From positions 1 through 6,261 of the forward strand of contig CAMOGC010000096.1 of the NCBI GenBank assembly GCA_946613955.1: a DNA stretch of 6,261 nucleotides, read 5' to 3'. This DNA comes from an uncultured Clostridia bacterium (GTDB lineage: Bacteria > Bacillota_A > Clostridia > Christensenellales > Aristaeellaceae). The notes below the pieces were generated by a model that saw only the letters and a list, made by a program, of their open reading frames with translations, had not been told where the DNA came from and ran no database searches. A program made the translations under genes and the position numbers. Positions 1 to 6,210 of this stretch are shown here, piece after piece. Every line of letters starts with the position of its first letter. Position 1 is the first letter of the stretch.

Positions 1-14
1 TTTTAAAATTTCCT

Positions 15-44
15 GTGGCAATTGGGCGCGATCTGTGGTAAAAT
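15..44 (+). promoter_or_regulatory. Probable extended -10 promoter for the binding-protein gene
   Basis: The hexamer TAAAAT at 39-44 is preceded directly by TGG at 36-38, giving the extended -10 form TGnTAAAAT. A weak -35 match, GTGGCA (15-20, four of six to TTGACA), lies 18 bases upstream. Transcription would start near position 51, leaving a leader of about 55 bases before the ATG at 107. This is a pattern match only, but it is the sole good promoter-like sequence before the gene, and AT-rich DNA at 1-12 fits an upstream element. Confidence 0.55.
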
Positions 45-106
45 AGCCAAAACGGATCGGCGGCGGTTCCGCCGGAAAAACGGACATAGAAGGGGAGGAA
101 CGAGGA

Positions 107-1249
107 ATGAAGAGGGGACTTGCGATTCTTTTGACCCTGATGATGGCGCTGGCCGCGGCGTTCGCTTCGGCGGATGTGGCGGCGGATATCGCCGCCGGGC
201 AGGGAATGACCCATGAGGAACTGGTGGAAAAGGCCCAGGCCGAAACCGGAACCTTCATCGTTTACGGAAATACCAGCCGGATCGAGACGGCGGCGGAGGC
301 GTTTTCCGCCCTGTATAACATCCCCGTCAGCTCCAGCAACCCGAAGGACCAGGAAATCTATACCCGCCTGCGGGCCGAGACCGGCGCCGACGCGGCCGAC
401 ATGGTCATGATTCAGGACGGGGCCCAGCTGACCGACGCGATCGACGAGGGCCTGGTGCTCAACTTCGTGCCCGCCAGCGTCAGGGACAAGCTGGATCCCG
501 CGGATCAGCAGCCCGCCCTGGTGCATCAGTATATCAACAAGCTTTTCATCTATAACAACAAGGGCGACAAGGTTCCCGCCATCCGCAACGTGTGGGAGCT
601 GACCGCGCCGGAGATGAAGGGAAACATCATCTTCAAGAATCCGGAAAGCGAGAAGGTCAACATGAACTTCCTCGTCATGTGCACGCGGGAGGACTGGGCC
701 GAGAAGCTGGCCGAAGCGTATCAGGAATGGAAGGGTGAGCCCATCGAGCTGGGCGGATACAACAACGCCGGATATAAGTGGGTCGCCGAATTCCTGGACA
801 ACGTGACCTTCGGCAAATCCGACACCTCCATTGCCGAGGAAATCAGCCAGGATACCGCCACGGGGAAGATCGGCCTGTTCGTTCTGAGCAAGCTGCGCTC
901 CTCCTCCGTGCTGACGGACAACCTGACCGTCGCCCAGTATGACGCGACGGCGAACGAATACCAGGTCAAGCCCTTCTCCGGCTTCATGTATCCGATGTAT
1001 ACCATGATCAACACCCGGGCGAAGCGGCCCTATACCGCCATGCTGTTCATCGAGTATCTGATGACCGCCGACGGCTTCCAGCCCTGGGGCAAGAGCATCG
1101 GCGCCTATTCTCCGGAACCCTCCATCGGGGTCAACGACGGGGATCTGACCATCGACGTCTGGAAGGACACGCTGGTCATGGAAGATACGGAATACCTTCT
1201 GGCCAATTTCGAGGTTGAGGACTTTATCCTGCAGCACTGCCAGCGGTAA
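107..1249 (+). CDS. ABC transporter substrate-binding protein, ferric-type (AfuA/FbpA-like) family
   Basis: This is the exported receptor of an ABC importer: it captures a ligand outside the membrane and delivers it to the permease encoded next. The 380 residues start with a signal peptide (MKR, hydrophobic stretch 5-19, signal peptidase I site A-S-A at 20-22). The mature N-terminus reads like the family: FIVYGNTSR (50-58), an AEAF/ALYNIPV strand-helix (63-74), then RLRAETGADAADMVM (87-101). A central WELTAPEMKGNIIFKNP stretch (163-179) and a C-terminal GF-YP-Y-MINTRAKRPY segment (292-309) are also typical. The ATG is chosen because AGGGGAGG lies at 91-98, eight bases upstream. No lipobox cysteine follows the hydrophobic segment, which is unusual for a Gram-positive binding protein. 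The adjacent Tyr-Tyr pair of classical iron-binding FbpA is not evident, so iron is not assured; the substrate could be another anion or small organic ligand. Confidence 0.88.
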   Translation: MKRGLAILLTLMMALAAAFASADVAADIAAGQGMTHEELVEKAQAETGTFIVYGNTSRIETAAEAFSALYNIPVSSSNPKDQEIYTRLRAETGADAADMVMIQDGAQLTDAIDEGLVLNFVPASVRDKLDPADQQPALVHQYINKLFIYNNKGDKVPAIRNVWELTAPEMKGNIIFKNPESEKVNMNFLVMCTREDWAEKLAEAYQEWKGEPIELGGYNNAGYKWVAEFLDNVTFGKSDTSIAEEISQDTATGKIGLFVLSKLRSSSVLTDNLTVAQYDATANEYQVKPFSGFMYPMYTMINTRAKRPYTAMLFIEYLMTADGFQPWGKSIGAYSPEPSIGVNDGDLTIDVWKDTLVMEDTEYLLANFEVEDFILQHCQR

Positions 1250-1268
1250 ACCTTCCCCGGATGATGAA

Positions 1269-1324
1269 GGAGCCGCCCCGCTCCGGCTTTTCCCCGGAGC
1301 CGGGGCGGCTCCGTTCCATTTCTT
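1269..1324 (+). terminator. GC-rich intergenic hairpin (terminator/attenuator) between binding protein and permease
   Basis: The left arm at 1269-1286 (GGAGCCGCCCCGCTCCGG) pairs with the right arm at 1294-1312 (CCGGAGCCGGGGCGGCTCC) over 18 pairs, with a single bulged C at 1300 in the right arm and a 7-base loop. It is followed by GTTCCATTTCTT, a poor T-tract. The position 20 bases after the binding-protein stop and upstream of the co-directional permease gene suggests partial termination or 3'-end protection of the first message. No convincing second promoter is visible between 1325 and 1454, so the permease probably depends on read-through. Confidence 0.75.
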
Positions 1325-1436
1325 CCGGTCTGCGGGACGGCCGCGATTCCCTATCCGCGGAGCGGCTTCGGCTCCATGAGGCGGCCCCTGATTCACGGGA
1401 ACGCTTCTGATCCGCAAGGCCGTTCCTTCCTCCGAC

Positions 1437-1446
1437 AAAGGGGTGA
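1437..1446 (+). promoter_or_regulatory. Ribosome binding site that decides the permease start
   Basis: AAAGGGGTGA resembles the anti-Shine-Dalgarno complement and lies 8 bases before ATG 1455. The in-frame GTG at 1443 sits inside this site and so cannot use it, which argues for ATG 1455. ATG 1461, two codons later, is also possible. Confidence 0.6.
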
Positions 1447-1454
1447 ACCGATCG

Positions 1455-3257
1455 ATGAACATGACCCGAGGGCTGCGCCGGGCGAAAACCTGGCTGAGCC
1501 AGCCGGCCAACCTGATTCTGCTGGTGTTTCTGGTGCTGCTGGCGGGGCTGACGCTGTATCCGCTGCTGTCCATGATGAAGGAAACGATCACCATCCATAC
1601 CGGCCGGGAGGCCCGGGCGGCGAGATTGCCGGCGGGGGAGATTTCCTTTTATCATTTTCAGCGCCTGTTTGCCACGCCGGAAAACGACTACAGCCGGATC
1701 CAGTTTTATCAGCCGCTGCTGAACACGCTGGTGGTTTCCATCGGCGCCTCGCTGACGGCGATCCTTTTCGGGGGCACGGTGGCTTTCCTCGTAACCCGGA
1801 CGAACCTCAAGTATAAGCAGTTCGTTTCGGGCGTCTTTACCTTTCCCTACATCATGCCGGCGTGGACTCTGGCCCTTTTCTGGGAAACGTTTTTCAAGAA
1901 CGTCAACATCGGGCTGAAAACCTCGAACGGGATCATGGCCTCCGTTTTCGGCGTATATATGCCGGAGTGGTTCGTGTATGGCGCGTTTCCGATCGCCCTG
2001 GTGCTGGGGCTGCATTACGCGCCTTTCGCCTATATCCTCATCGGCGGTATTTTGCGGAATATGGACGCCAATCTGGAGGAGGCGGCGACGATCCTGCGGG
2101 CCAGCCGCTTCCAGATCATTCGGAAAATCACGCTGCCCATCGTGCGCCCGGCCATGCTGAGCACGCTGCTGCTGGTTTTCGCCAGCGCCATGAGCGCCTA
2201 TTCGGTGCCGGTGTTCCTCGGTTCGCCGGTGCGTTTCTATGTGCTGAGCACGAAGCTGAAATCCCTGATGGACAGTTATCCCGGCCAGGCCTACATCATC
2301 GTCGCGGTCATGATCGTGTTCGGCGTCGCCATCCTGACCCTGAACCAGAAGGTATCCAGCGGGCGGCAGCAGTTTACCACCGTGACCGGGAAATCCGGCC
2401 AGATCAGCCGGATCAACCTGGGCCGGGCCAACCGGCCCATCGCCATCGCGCTGGTCATCATCCTGCTGCTTTTCGCCATCATTCCGCTGATCACCTTCGC
2501 GCTTGAGTCCGTCATCGTGAAGGCCGGCGACTATTCGCTTTCCAACATGACCCTCGATTTCTGGATCGGAACGGGGCTGGAAAAGCGGCTGGATCAGGGG
2601 GATTCCACCGGCATCCTGCTGAACCCGAAGGTCTGGAACGCCCTGGGCTTCAGCCTGGCGCTGGCGCTGGTATGCGCCCTGGTGGCGGGAACCAGCGGCA
2701 TCCTGATCGGATACGGCACCGCCCGGAAGCGGGGAACCCGGATGGCTTCCTGGGTCGGCAGCCTGGCCTTCTTTCCCTATTTGATGCCGGCGCTGGCCTT
2801 CGGCGCGGTTTATCTGGCGACTGCGGCTCCCATCCCCTGGCTGCGGGGCTTTGCCCTGCTGGCGCTGGTCGGATCGGTCAAGTATCTGCCCTTTGCCTCC
2901 CGCTCCGGCGTCAACGCTATGCTGCAGCTTTCCACCGAAATCGAGGAATCCGCCCAGATGCAGGGGGTGCCGTGGTACAAGCGGATGGGGCGGATCATCA
3001 TCCCCATCCAGAAAACCAGCTTCCTGTCGGGATATCTGCTGCCCATGGTCAGCTGCATGCGGGAGCTGAGCCTGTTCGTGCTGCTGGTTCCGACGAGCAA
3101 CACCCTGCTGACGACGATGCTGATGCAATACTCCGAGAAGGGCTGGGCCCAGTTCGGAAACGCGATCAATCTGCTGATCATCGTGGTGGTGCTGCTGATC
3201 AACTTTATCGTCAACAAGGCGACGGGCGCCTCGATCGACAAGGGCGTGGGCGGCTGA
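1455..3257 (+). CDS. ABC transporter permease, fused two-domain (FbpB/ThiP-like)
   Basis: This is the membrane channel of the importer, with both halves of the usual permease dimer fused in one 600-residue chain. A first hydrophobic helix spans about 18-38, with others near 89-113, 125-145, 175-200, 234-255 and 279-296. The second half repeats this with helices near 328-350, 397-420, 433-457, 463-478 and 570-587. The ATPase-coupling EAA loops are visible twice: LEEAATILRAS...ITLP (207-228) and IEESAQMQGVP...IIIP (497-518). Both halves also share the motif FPY-I/L-MPA (130-136 and 440-446), supporting internal duplication. The second loop has Gly in the conserved position (QGV), while the first has Ala-Ser instead. 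A soluble insert lies at about 45-85 and another at about 355-390. The start follows the ribosome site at 1437-1446; the longer GTG start at 1443 would add four residues. The paired ATPase is not in the window. Confidence 0.9.
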   Translation: MNMTRGLRRAKTWLSQPANLILLVFLVLLAGLTLYPLLSMMKETITIHTGREARAARLPAGEISFYHFQRLFATPENDYSRIQFYQPLLNTLVVSIGASLTAILFGGTVAFLVTRTNLKYKQFVSGVFTFPYIMPAWTLALFWETFFKNVNIGLKTSNGIMASVFGVYMPEWFVYGAFPIALVLGLHYAPFAYILIGGILRNMDANLEEAATILRASRFQIIRKITLPIVRPAMLSTLLLVFASAMSAYSVPVFLGSPVRFYVLSTKLKSLMDSYPGQAYIIVAVMIVFGVAILTLNQKVSSGRQQFTTVTGKSGQISRINLGRANRPIAIALVIILLLFAIIPLITFALESVIVKAGDYSLSNMTLDFWIGTGLEKRLDQGDSTGILLNPKVWNALGFSLALALVCALVAGTSGILIGYGTARKRGTRMASWVGSLAFFPYLMPALAFGAVYLATAAPIPWLRGFALLALVGSVKYLPFASRSGVNAMLQLSTEIEESAQMQGVPWYKRMGRIIIPIQKTSFLSGYLLPMVSCMRELSLFVLLVPTSNTLLTTMLMQYSEKGWAQFGNAINLLIIVVVLLINFIVNKATGASIDKGVGG

Positions 3258-3472
3258 GGCCGGGGACTGATATGTGAAAAATTGATGAACAAAAAGGAAA
3301 CCGACGCGACCGCGGAGAATAAAGAATGAAGAATCATCGGAACGGCACGCGAAGGGAAATCCGGCGGGTAAGGCGGCTGTACAGCTGGCCGGCGGAAGCG
3401 CCTTCGGGAATGGAGGGCCTCCGGCCCGGGCCGCGGCAGGACCGACCGACAAGAGCAAGGAGGAAACAGACC
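3258..3472. other. Intergenic gap, no gene seen
   Basis: This 215-base stretch lies between the permease stop and the coiled-coil gene. I find no convincing promoter pair: TTGATG at 3282-3287 has no -10 at the right distance. There is no T-tract terminator either. A perfect 12-base palindrome CGGCCCGGGCCG sits at 3422-3433, in the leader about 40 bases before the next ATG. The frame of the downstream gene stays open back to ATG 3326, but the extra 49 residues are Arg/Pro-rich and unlike the protein that follows, so I treat them as untranslated. Confidence 0.5.
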
Positions 3473-4306
3473 ATGTTTGGCGGAGCAAAGATCAAGGAAC
3501 TGGAAAACAAGGTGCTCGAGCTGAAAAGGACGATCGAAAAGAACGTCAAGGAGAGGGACGAGCTGAAAACCCAGCTCGACAACGCCCGGAAACGGGTTTC
3601 CGAGTTGGAGAGCGAGCTGCGCGATACGGATCTGGACCAGCTGAAGAAGGAGCTGAAATCCTCCATCGCGGAATACGAGGGCCTGAAGGAACTGTATAAC
3701 CGGAAGATCCAGGAATTTGAATCCGGCCGGGAGGAAAAGGAACAGGAATTCGCCCGGACCGCGGCGGTGGAGCGCTTCAACCTGGACAACGAGATTCACG
3801 ACAACCGCAAGGCCAATCAGGAATATGTCAGCAGCACCGTGAAAACCTTTACGGAAAGCTATCAGTATTACCTGAACCAGATCCGGCTGCTGATGGACGC
3901 GCTGGGCGATGTGGCGACCAAGGCCGGAGAGGAGCTCTTCGCCGGCCCCAATGACGATCTGAAGGCCAAGATCGGCCAGCGGATGGCCGACAAGCTGAAG
4001 GCGGAAACCGATCCCCTGCGCAACAACGACGGCGACCTGATCCTGATCGGCGGGCCCGAGGAGGTCGAGGCAGCCGTCGCACAGGCGGTCGAGGAAGCGC
4101 CTGCCCCGGTGCAGCAGGCTGTGGCGGAGGCGGCGGTCGAAGAGGCTGTAACGGAAGCGGCCGTCGAGGAAGCCGCCGAAGAGGCTGTGGAAGAGGCTGC
4201 CACGGAAGCGGTGGAAGAGGCCGTGACGGAAGCCGCCGTCGAGGAAGCCGCGACGGAAGCGGCGGTGGAAAGCGCTGTGAAGGAAGCGTCCAGGGACGTG
4301 CAATAA
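3473..4306 (+). CDS. Coiled-coil protein with C-terminal Ala/Glu/Val repeats, function unknown
   Basis: I do not recognise this 277-residue protein. It has no signal peptide or membrane helix, so it is probably cytosolic. Residues 7-82 are highly charged with Leu/Ile/Val at heptad spacing (KIKELENKVLELKRTIEK and onward), a strong coiled-coil signature. Residues 93-147 form a different, helix-like core with many aromatic and polar residues (VERFNLDNEIHDNRKANQEY, then SYQYYLNQIRLLMDALGD). Residues 150-195 include AGEELFAGPNDDLKAKIGQRMADKLK and a loop DGDLILIGGPEEVE. The tail, 197-277, is almost only Ala, Glu, Val and Thr, arranged as six repeats from 219. ATG 3473 is chosen because AAGGAGG lies at 3457-3463 with a 9-base gap; an in-frame ATG at 3326 has only a weak site. 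The gene may be independent of the transporter, given the 215-base gap. A structural or scaffold role is plausible but unproven. Confidence 0.8.
   Translation: MFGGAKIKELENKVLELKRTIEKNVKERDELKTQLDNARKRVSELESELRDTDLDQLKKELKSSIAEYEGLKELYNRKIQEFESGREEKEQEFARTAAVERFNLDNEIHDNRKANQEYVSSTVKTFTESYQYYLNQIRLLMDALGDVATKAGEELFAGPNDDLKAKIGQRMADKLKAETDPLRNNDGDLILIGGPEEVEAAVAQAVEEAPAPVQQAVAEAAVEEAVTEAAVEEAAEEAVEEAATEAVEEAVTEAAVEEAATEAAVESAVKEASRDVQ
4127..4282 (+). repeat. Six in-frame degenerate repeats of 24-27 bases (EAAVEEAVT-like)
   Basis: Within the end of the coiled-coil gene, units start at 4127, 4154, 4181, 4205, 4229 and 4256, with lengths 27, 27, 24, 24, 27 and 27 bases. The peptide units are EAAVEEAVT, EAAVEEAAE, EAVEEAAT, EAVEEAVT, EAAVEEAAT and EAAVESAVK. 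Every length is a multiple of three, so the frame survives. Codons differ between units (GAA/GAG, GCG/GCC/GCT, GTC/GTG), so the array is old or selected at protein level and not freshly copied. It predicts a long acidic helix. Confidence 0.85.
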
Positions 4307-4333
4307 AAAACCGCTCTTTGGAAGGCGCAAAAC

Positions 4334-4345
4334 CTCTCCGGAGAG
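4334..4345. other. Short perfect palindrome downstream of the coiled-coil gene
   Basis: CTCTCCGGAGAG is a 12-base perfect palindrome, 28 bases after the stop codon and upstream of the main terminator. It could form a small hairpin only with a minimal loop, so a role in termination is doubtful. It is listed because it sits in the shared 3' region of two converging genes. Confidence 0.3.
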
Positions 4346-4367
4346 AAACAAAAGAATCATCAATGAG

Positions 4368-4407
4368 AAAAAAGAGTGCCCCGCCCGGAAACGGACGGGG
4401 CGCTTTT
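4368..4407. terminator. Bidirectional Rho-independent terminator between convergent genes
   Basis: The arms GTGCCCCGCCCG (4376-4387) and CGGACGGGGCGC (4392-4403) pair over 12 positions with one G-U and one C-A mismatch, closing a GAAA tetraloop. Reading right, the stem is followed by TTTT (4404-4407) and can end the coiled-coil message that stops at 4306. Reading left, the A-run at 4368-4373 becomes a six-T tract just past the stem, so it can also end the nnr message whose stop codon is at 4431-4433. Confidence 0.88.
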
Positions 4408-4430
4408 GTACAGGCGGAAGCGGTTCGGCG

Positions 4431-5921
4431 TCAAAATCGCAAAAGGGCAGTCAGCACCTCTCCCACAGCGCGCGCGGTGTCCCCGGCGGTCATGCTGTAG
4501 GCATTGGAGCGGGATTCCGCCTTTTCGCCCGCCTTCCCGTTGATCCAGGCGGCGGCGGACGCTGCCCGAAGAGGATTTGGCATCCAGGAGGCCAGGGCCG
4601 CGAGGATGCCGGAGAGCACGTCGCCGCTGCCGCCGGTGGCCATGCCGGGACAGCCGGTATCCGTCAGCAGTACCTCCGAGCCATCCGTGACAATCGTGGC
4701 GGGACCCTTCAGGAGGAGAACGACCCCGTGGTCTCCGGCAAAACCGCGGGCCGCTTTGACCGGATCGGAAAGAATCTGATCCGGGGAAAGCCCGGTCAGA
4801 CGGGAGAACTCCCCGATATGGGGCGTCAGGATCAGGGAAGCCGGAGACTGACGGAGACGCTCCGGCTTCATGGCGGCCAGCAGTGTCAGCCCGTCGGCGT
4901 CCACGATCAGGTTCCCGGTAAAATGATCCAGCAGCCAGGAAAGGCTGTCCCGCGCGCCGTTTCCCAGGCCGATTCCCATACCGAAGGCGATGGATCGGCT
5001 TTTTTCCGCCAGGGAGGCGAGGTCGGCCTGGCTGAAGACCAGCTCACCCTCCCGGTCCGGGAGAGGGAAGGCCGTGCTTTCCAGCAGAGCGGGGACGATT
5101 TCATGATAGAGGGAGGAGGGAAACGCCGCCCGAACCACCCCCGCGCCGGAGCGCATGGCGGCGCCGGCCATGGCAGCCAGGCGGATCGCCCCCGTGTATT
5201 TCCGGGAGCCGCCGATCAGGGTCAGATAGCCGTAGGTGCCCTTATGGGAAAAATGGGGGCGGGGAGGGAAGAAGCCGCGGACGTCCGCTTCCTCCAGCAG
5301 GTGAAAGGGCGGATCGAGCGGGGAAATGCCGATATCGACGCTGATTTTCCGGGCCATGACATCCTTCGCCCGGTTCAGAAAATGACCGGGCTTGAACCCT
5401 CCGATGGCCACCGTCAGATCGGAACGCACGCAGGGATCCCCCAGGCCGCTGTCGCCATTCAGGCCGCTGTTGATATCCGCGGAAACCACGTAGGCGCTGC
5501 TTCGGTTGACGGCCTCGATGGCCTCCCGGGAAGGCCCCTGGGGTTCGCCGTGAAAGCCGGTTCCGAAAAGGCAATCCAGGATGGAACCGTAAGCCGAAAG
5601 ATCCAGGCCGGTATGCCAGGGGAGCGCCGGGATACCCGCCGCCCGGCAGCGGTCATAATAGTATTTGCCGTCGGATGAAAACCGGTCGGAAAGCAGAATC
5701 AGGTCAACGGGGATGCCATGGTTCCTCAGCAGCTCCGCCACCACATAGCCGTCCCCTGCGTTATTGCCGCTGCCACAGAGAACAGCCACCGGCGGCTTCC
5801 AATCCGCCGCCTCGAAAATGGCCTGTCCGGCCCGGGCCATCAGCTCCCGGCCCGGAACGCCGGAGGCAATCGTATGCGCGTCGCTTTTTCGCATATTGTC
5901 CACGGATAATACGTCAATCAT
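4431..5921 (-). CDS. nnr: Bifunctional NAD(P)H-hydrate repair enzyme (epimerase / ADP- or ATP-dependent dehydratase)
   Basis: The protein repairs NADH and NADPH damaged by hydration. The N-terminal YjeF_N domain epimerises R- to S-hydrates, and the C-terminal ribokinase-like domain dehydrates the S-form using a nucleotide. From ATG 5921 it has 496 residues, the usual size for the fused form. It opens with MIDVLSVDNMRKSDAHTIASG, as family members do. Epimerase-domain motifs are GNNAGDG (52-58), DCLFGTG (116-122), DINSGLNGDSG (149-159) and GGFKPGHF (174-181). The dehydratase domain shows HKGTYGYLTLIGGS (226-239), GAIRLAAMAGAAMRSGAGVV (244-263), DADGLTLL (341-348), LTPHIGEF (365-372), LLKGPATIV (403-411) and the nucleotide-site GMATGGSGDVLSG (426-438) with the expected catalytic Asp at 434. 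Two motif changes are seen: Ala in GNNAGDG where Gly is common, and Asn in DINSGL where Pro is common. A stronger ribosome site precedes an in-frame ATG at 6005, which would add 28 residues. No companion gene such as acpS lies beside it. Confidence 0.95.
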   Translation of the reverse strand: MIDVLSVDNMRKSDAHTIASGVPGRELMARAGQAIFEAADWKPPVAVLCGSGNNAGDGYVVAELLRNHGIPVDLILLSDRFSSDGKYYYDRCRAAGIPALPWHTGLDLSAYGSILDCLFGTGFHGEPQGPSREAIEAVNRSSAYVVSADINSGLNGDSGLGDPCVRSDLTVAIGGFKPGHFLNRAKDVMARKISVDIGISPLDPPFHLLEEADVRGFFPPRPHFSHKGTYGYLTLIGGSRKYTGAIRLAAMAGAAMRSGAGVVRAAFPSSLYHEIVPALLESTAFPLPDREGELVFSQADLASLAEKSRSIAFGMGIGLGNGARDSLSWLLDHFTGNLIVDADGLTLLAAMKPERLRQSPASLILTPHIGEFSRLTGLSPDQILSDPVKAARGFAGDHGVVLLLKGPATIVTDGSEVLLTDTGCPGMATGGSGDVLSGILAALASWMPNPLRAASAAAWINGKAGEKAESRSNAYSMTAGDTARAVGEVLTALLRF

Positions 5922-5930
5922 CTGGCAGAA

Positions 5931-5938
5931 CCCTCTTT
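5931..5938 (-). promoter_or_regulatory. Ribosome binding site for the preferred nnr start
   Basis: On the minus strand AAAGAGGG ends 9 bases before ATG 5921. It is only a moderate match, but the start it serves fits the family's N-terminus. The codons between 6005 and 5921 include AGA three times and TTG, which are unlike the GC-rich codons of the gene body and argue that this stretch is leader. Confidence 0.55.
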
Positions 5939-6010
5939 CGGCTTTCAATCTTCTCGAATACCGGTCGATCCGGAAAAGAACATCATGATGGAAGGACGGG
6001 GACATTTCTT

Positions 6011-6017
6011 CCTCCCC
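6011..6017 (-). promoter_or_regulatory. Strong ribosome-binding-like site before an alternative nnr start at 6005
   Basis: GGGGAGG on the minus strand lies 5 bases before an in-frame ATG (6005-6003). If used, Nnr would be 524 residues with an N-terminal extension MSPSFHHDVLFRIDRYSR and onward, which has no family counterpart that I recognise. Confidence 0.4.
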
Positions 6018-6066
6018 GGACAAACCCAGATTCCCGGAATTCCGCCCCAAACGATCGGAATCGGTT

Positions 6067-6092
6067 TGCATGAAGGACCAGACCTTCCTGCA
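6067..6092. promoter_or_regulatory. 26-base imperfect dyad upstream of nnr
   Basis: The half-sites TGCA-T-GAAGG (6067-6076) and CCTTC-C-TGCA (6083-6092) are mirror images in nine of ten pairs around a 6-base centre. It lies about 62 bases upstream of the longest nnr start considered here, and so could be an operator or a hairpin in the nnr leader. No known binding-site consensus is recognised. Confidence 0.35.
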
Positions 6093-6108
6093 TCAAGAAT
6101 GATTTCGG

Positions 6109-6131
6109 AGAAGGAATTGCAAATTCCCTCT
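6109..6131. promoter_or_regulatory. Dyad GGAATT-GCA-AATTCC next to the tRNA promoter
   Basis: The perfect 6-base arms at 6113-6118 and 6122-6127 are separated by GCA. Symmetry continues outward after one mismatch as AGA (6109-6111) and TCT (6129-6131). The dyad ends at the first base of the -35 box of the rightward promoter. It could be an operator, or simply the AT-rich upstream element common before tRNA promoters. Confidence 0.35.
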
Positions 6132-6159
6132 TGACAAAAGGGAAACCTTGTGCGATAAT
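6131..6159 (+). promoter_or_regulatory. Near-consensus promoter for the tRNA
   Basis: A perfect -35 TTGACA (6131-6136) and GATAAT (6154-6159, five of six) are separated by exactly 17 bases, with TG at 6151-6152 adding an extended -10. Transcription should start near 6166, about 45 bases before the tRNA, leaving a 5' leader to be removed by RNase P. This is the strongest promoter in the window, as expected for a stable RNA gene. Confidence 0.88.
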
Positions 6160-6210
6160 GCCTTCTGTTCCCGAAAGCTGGGCGGATGGATCATCCCCCA
6201 CAGAGAACAT

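Noticed and set aside
3422..3433. Palindrome CGGCCCGGGCCG as a possible operator
   Set aside because: Such GC palindromes are frequent by chance in this composition, and no promoter is seen beside it.
3326..3472. 49-residue N-terminal extension of the coiled-coil protein
   Set aside because: It is Arg/Pro-rich and unlike the rest, while a strong AAGGAGG site with good spacing marks ATG 3473.
1224..3488. Long minus-strand open frame (754 codons) opposite the permease
   Set aside because: Its product is rich in Gln, His, Arg, Asp and Gly with no domain. It lies exactly opposite a clearly coding, GC-rich permease, so the lack of stops reflects codon bias on the other strand.
4127..4282. CRISPR-like or tandem noncoding repeat
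   Set aside because: There are no spacers, and the units are contiguous, degenerate and in frame with a good coding sequence, so this is a protein repeat.
2810..4363. Minus-strand open frame (517 codons) across the permease end and the coiled-coil gene
   Set aside because: It crosses two real genes and the gap between them. Its repeats of Arg/Phe/Leu mirror the A/E repeats on the other strand, and no ribosome site or family match was seen.
4318..4500. Plus-strand 60-codon open frame after the coiled-coil gene
   Set aside because: It spans the bidirectional terminator and the end of nnr, and has no credible ribosome site.
4728..5678. Plus-strand open frame (316 codons) opposite nnr
   Set aside because: It is antisense to conserved Nnr motifs, has low-complexity composition and shows no recognisable domain.
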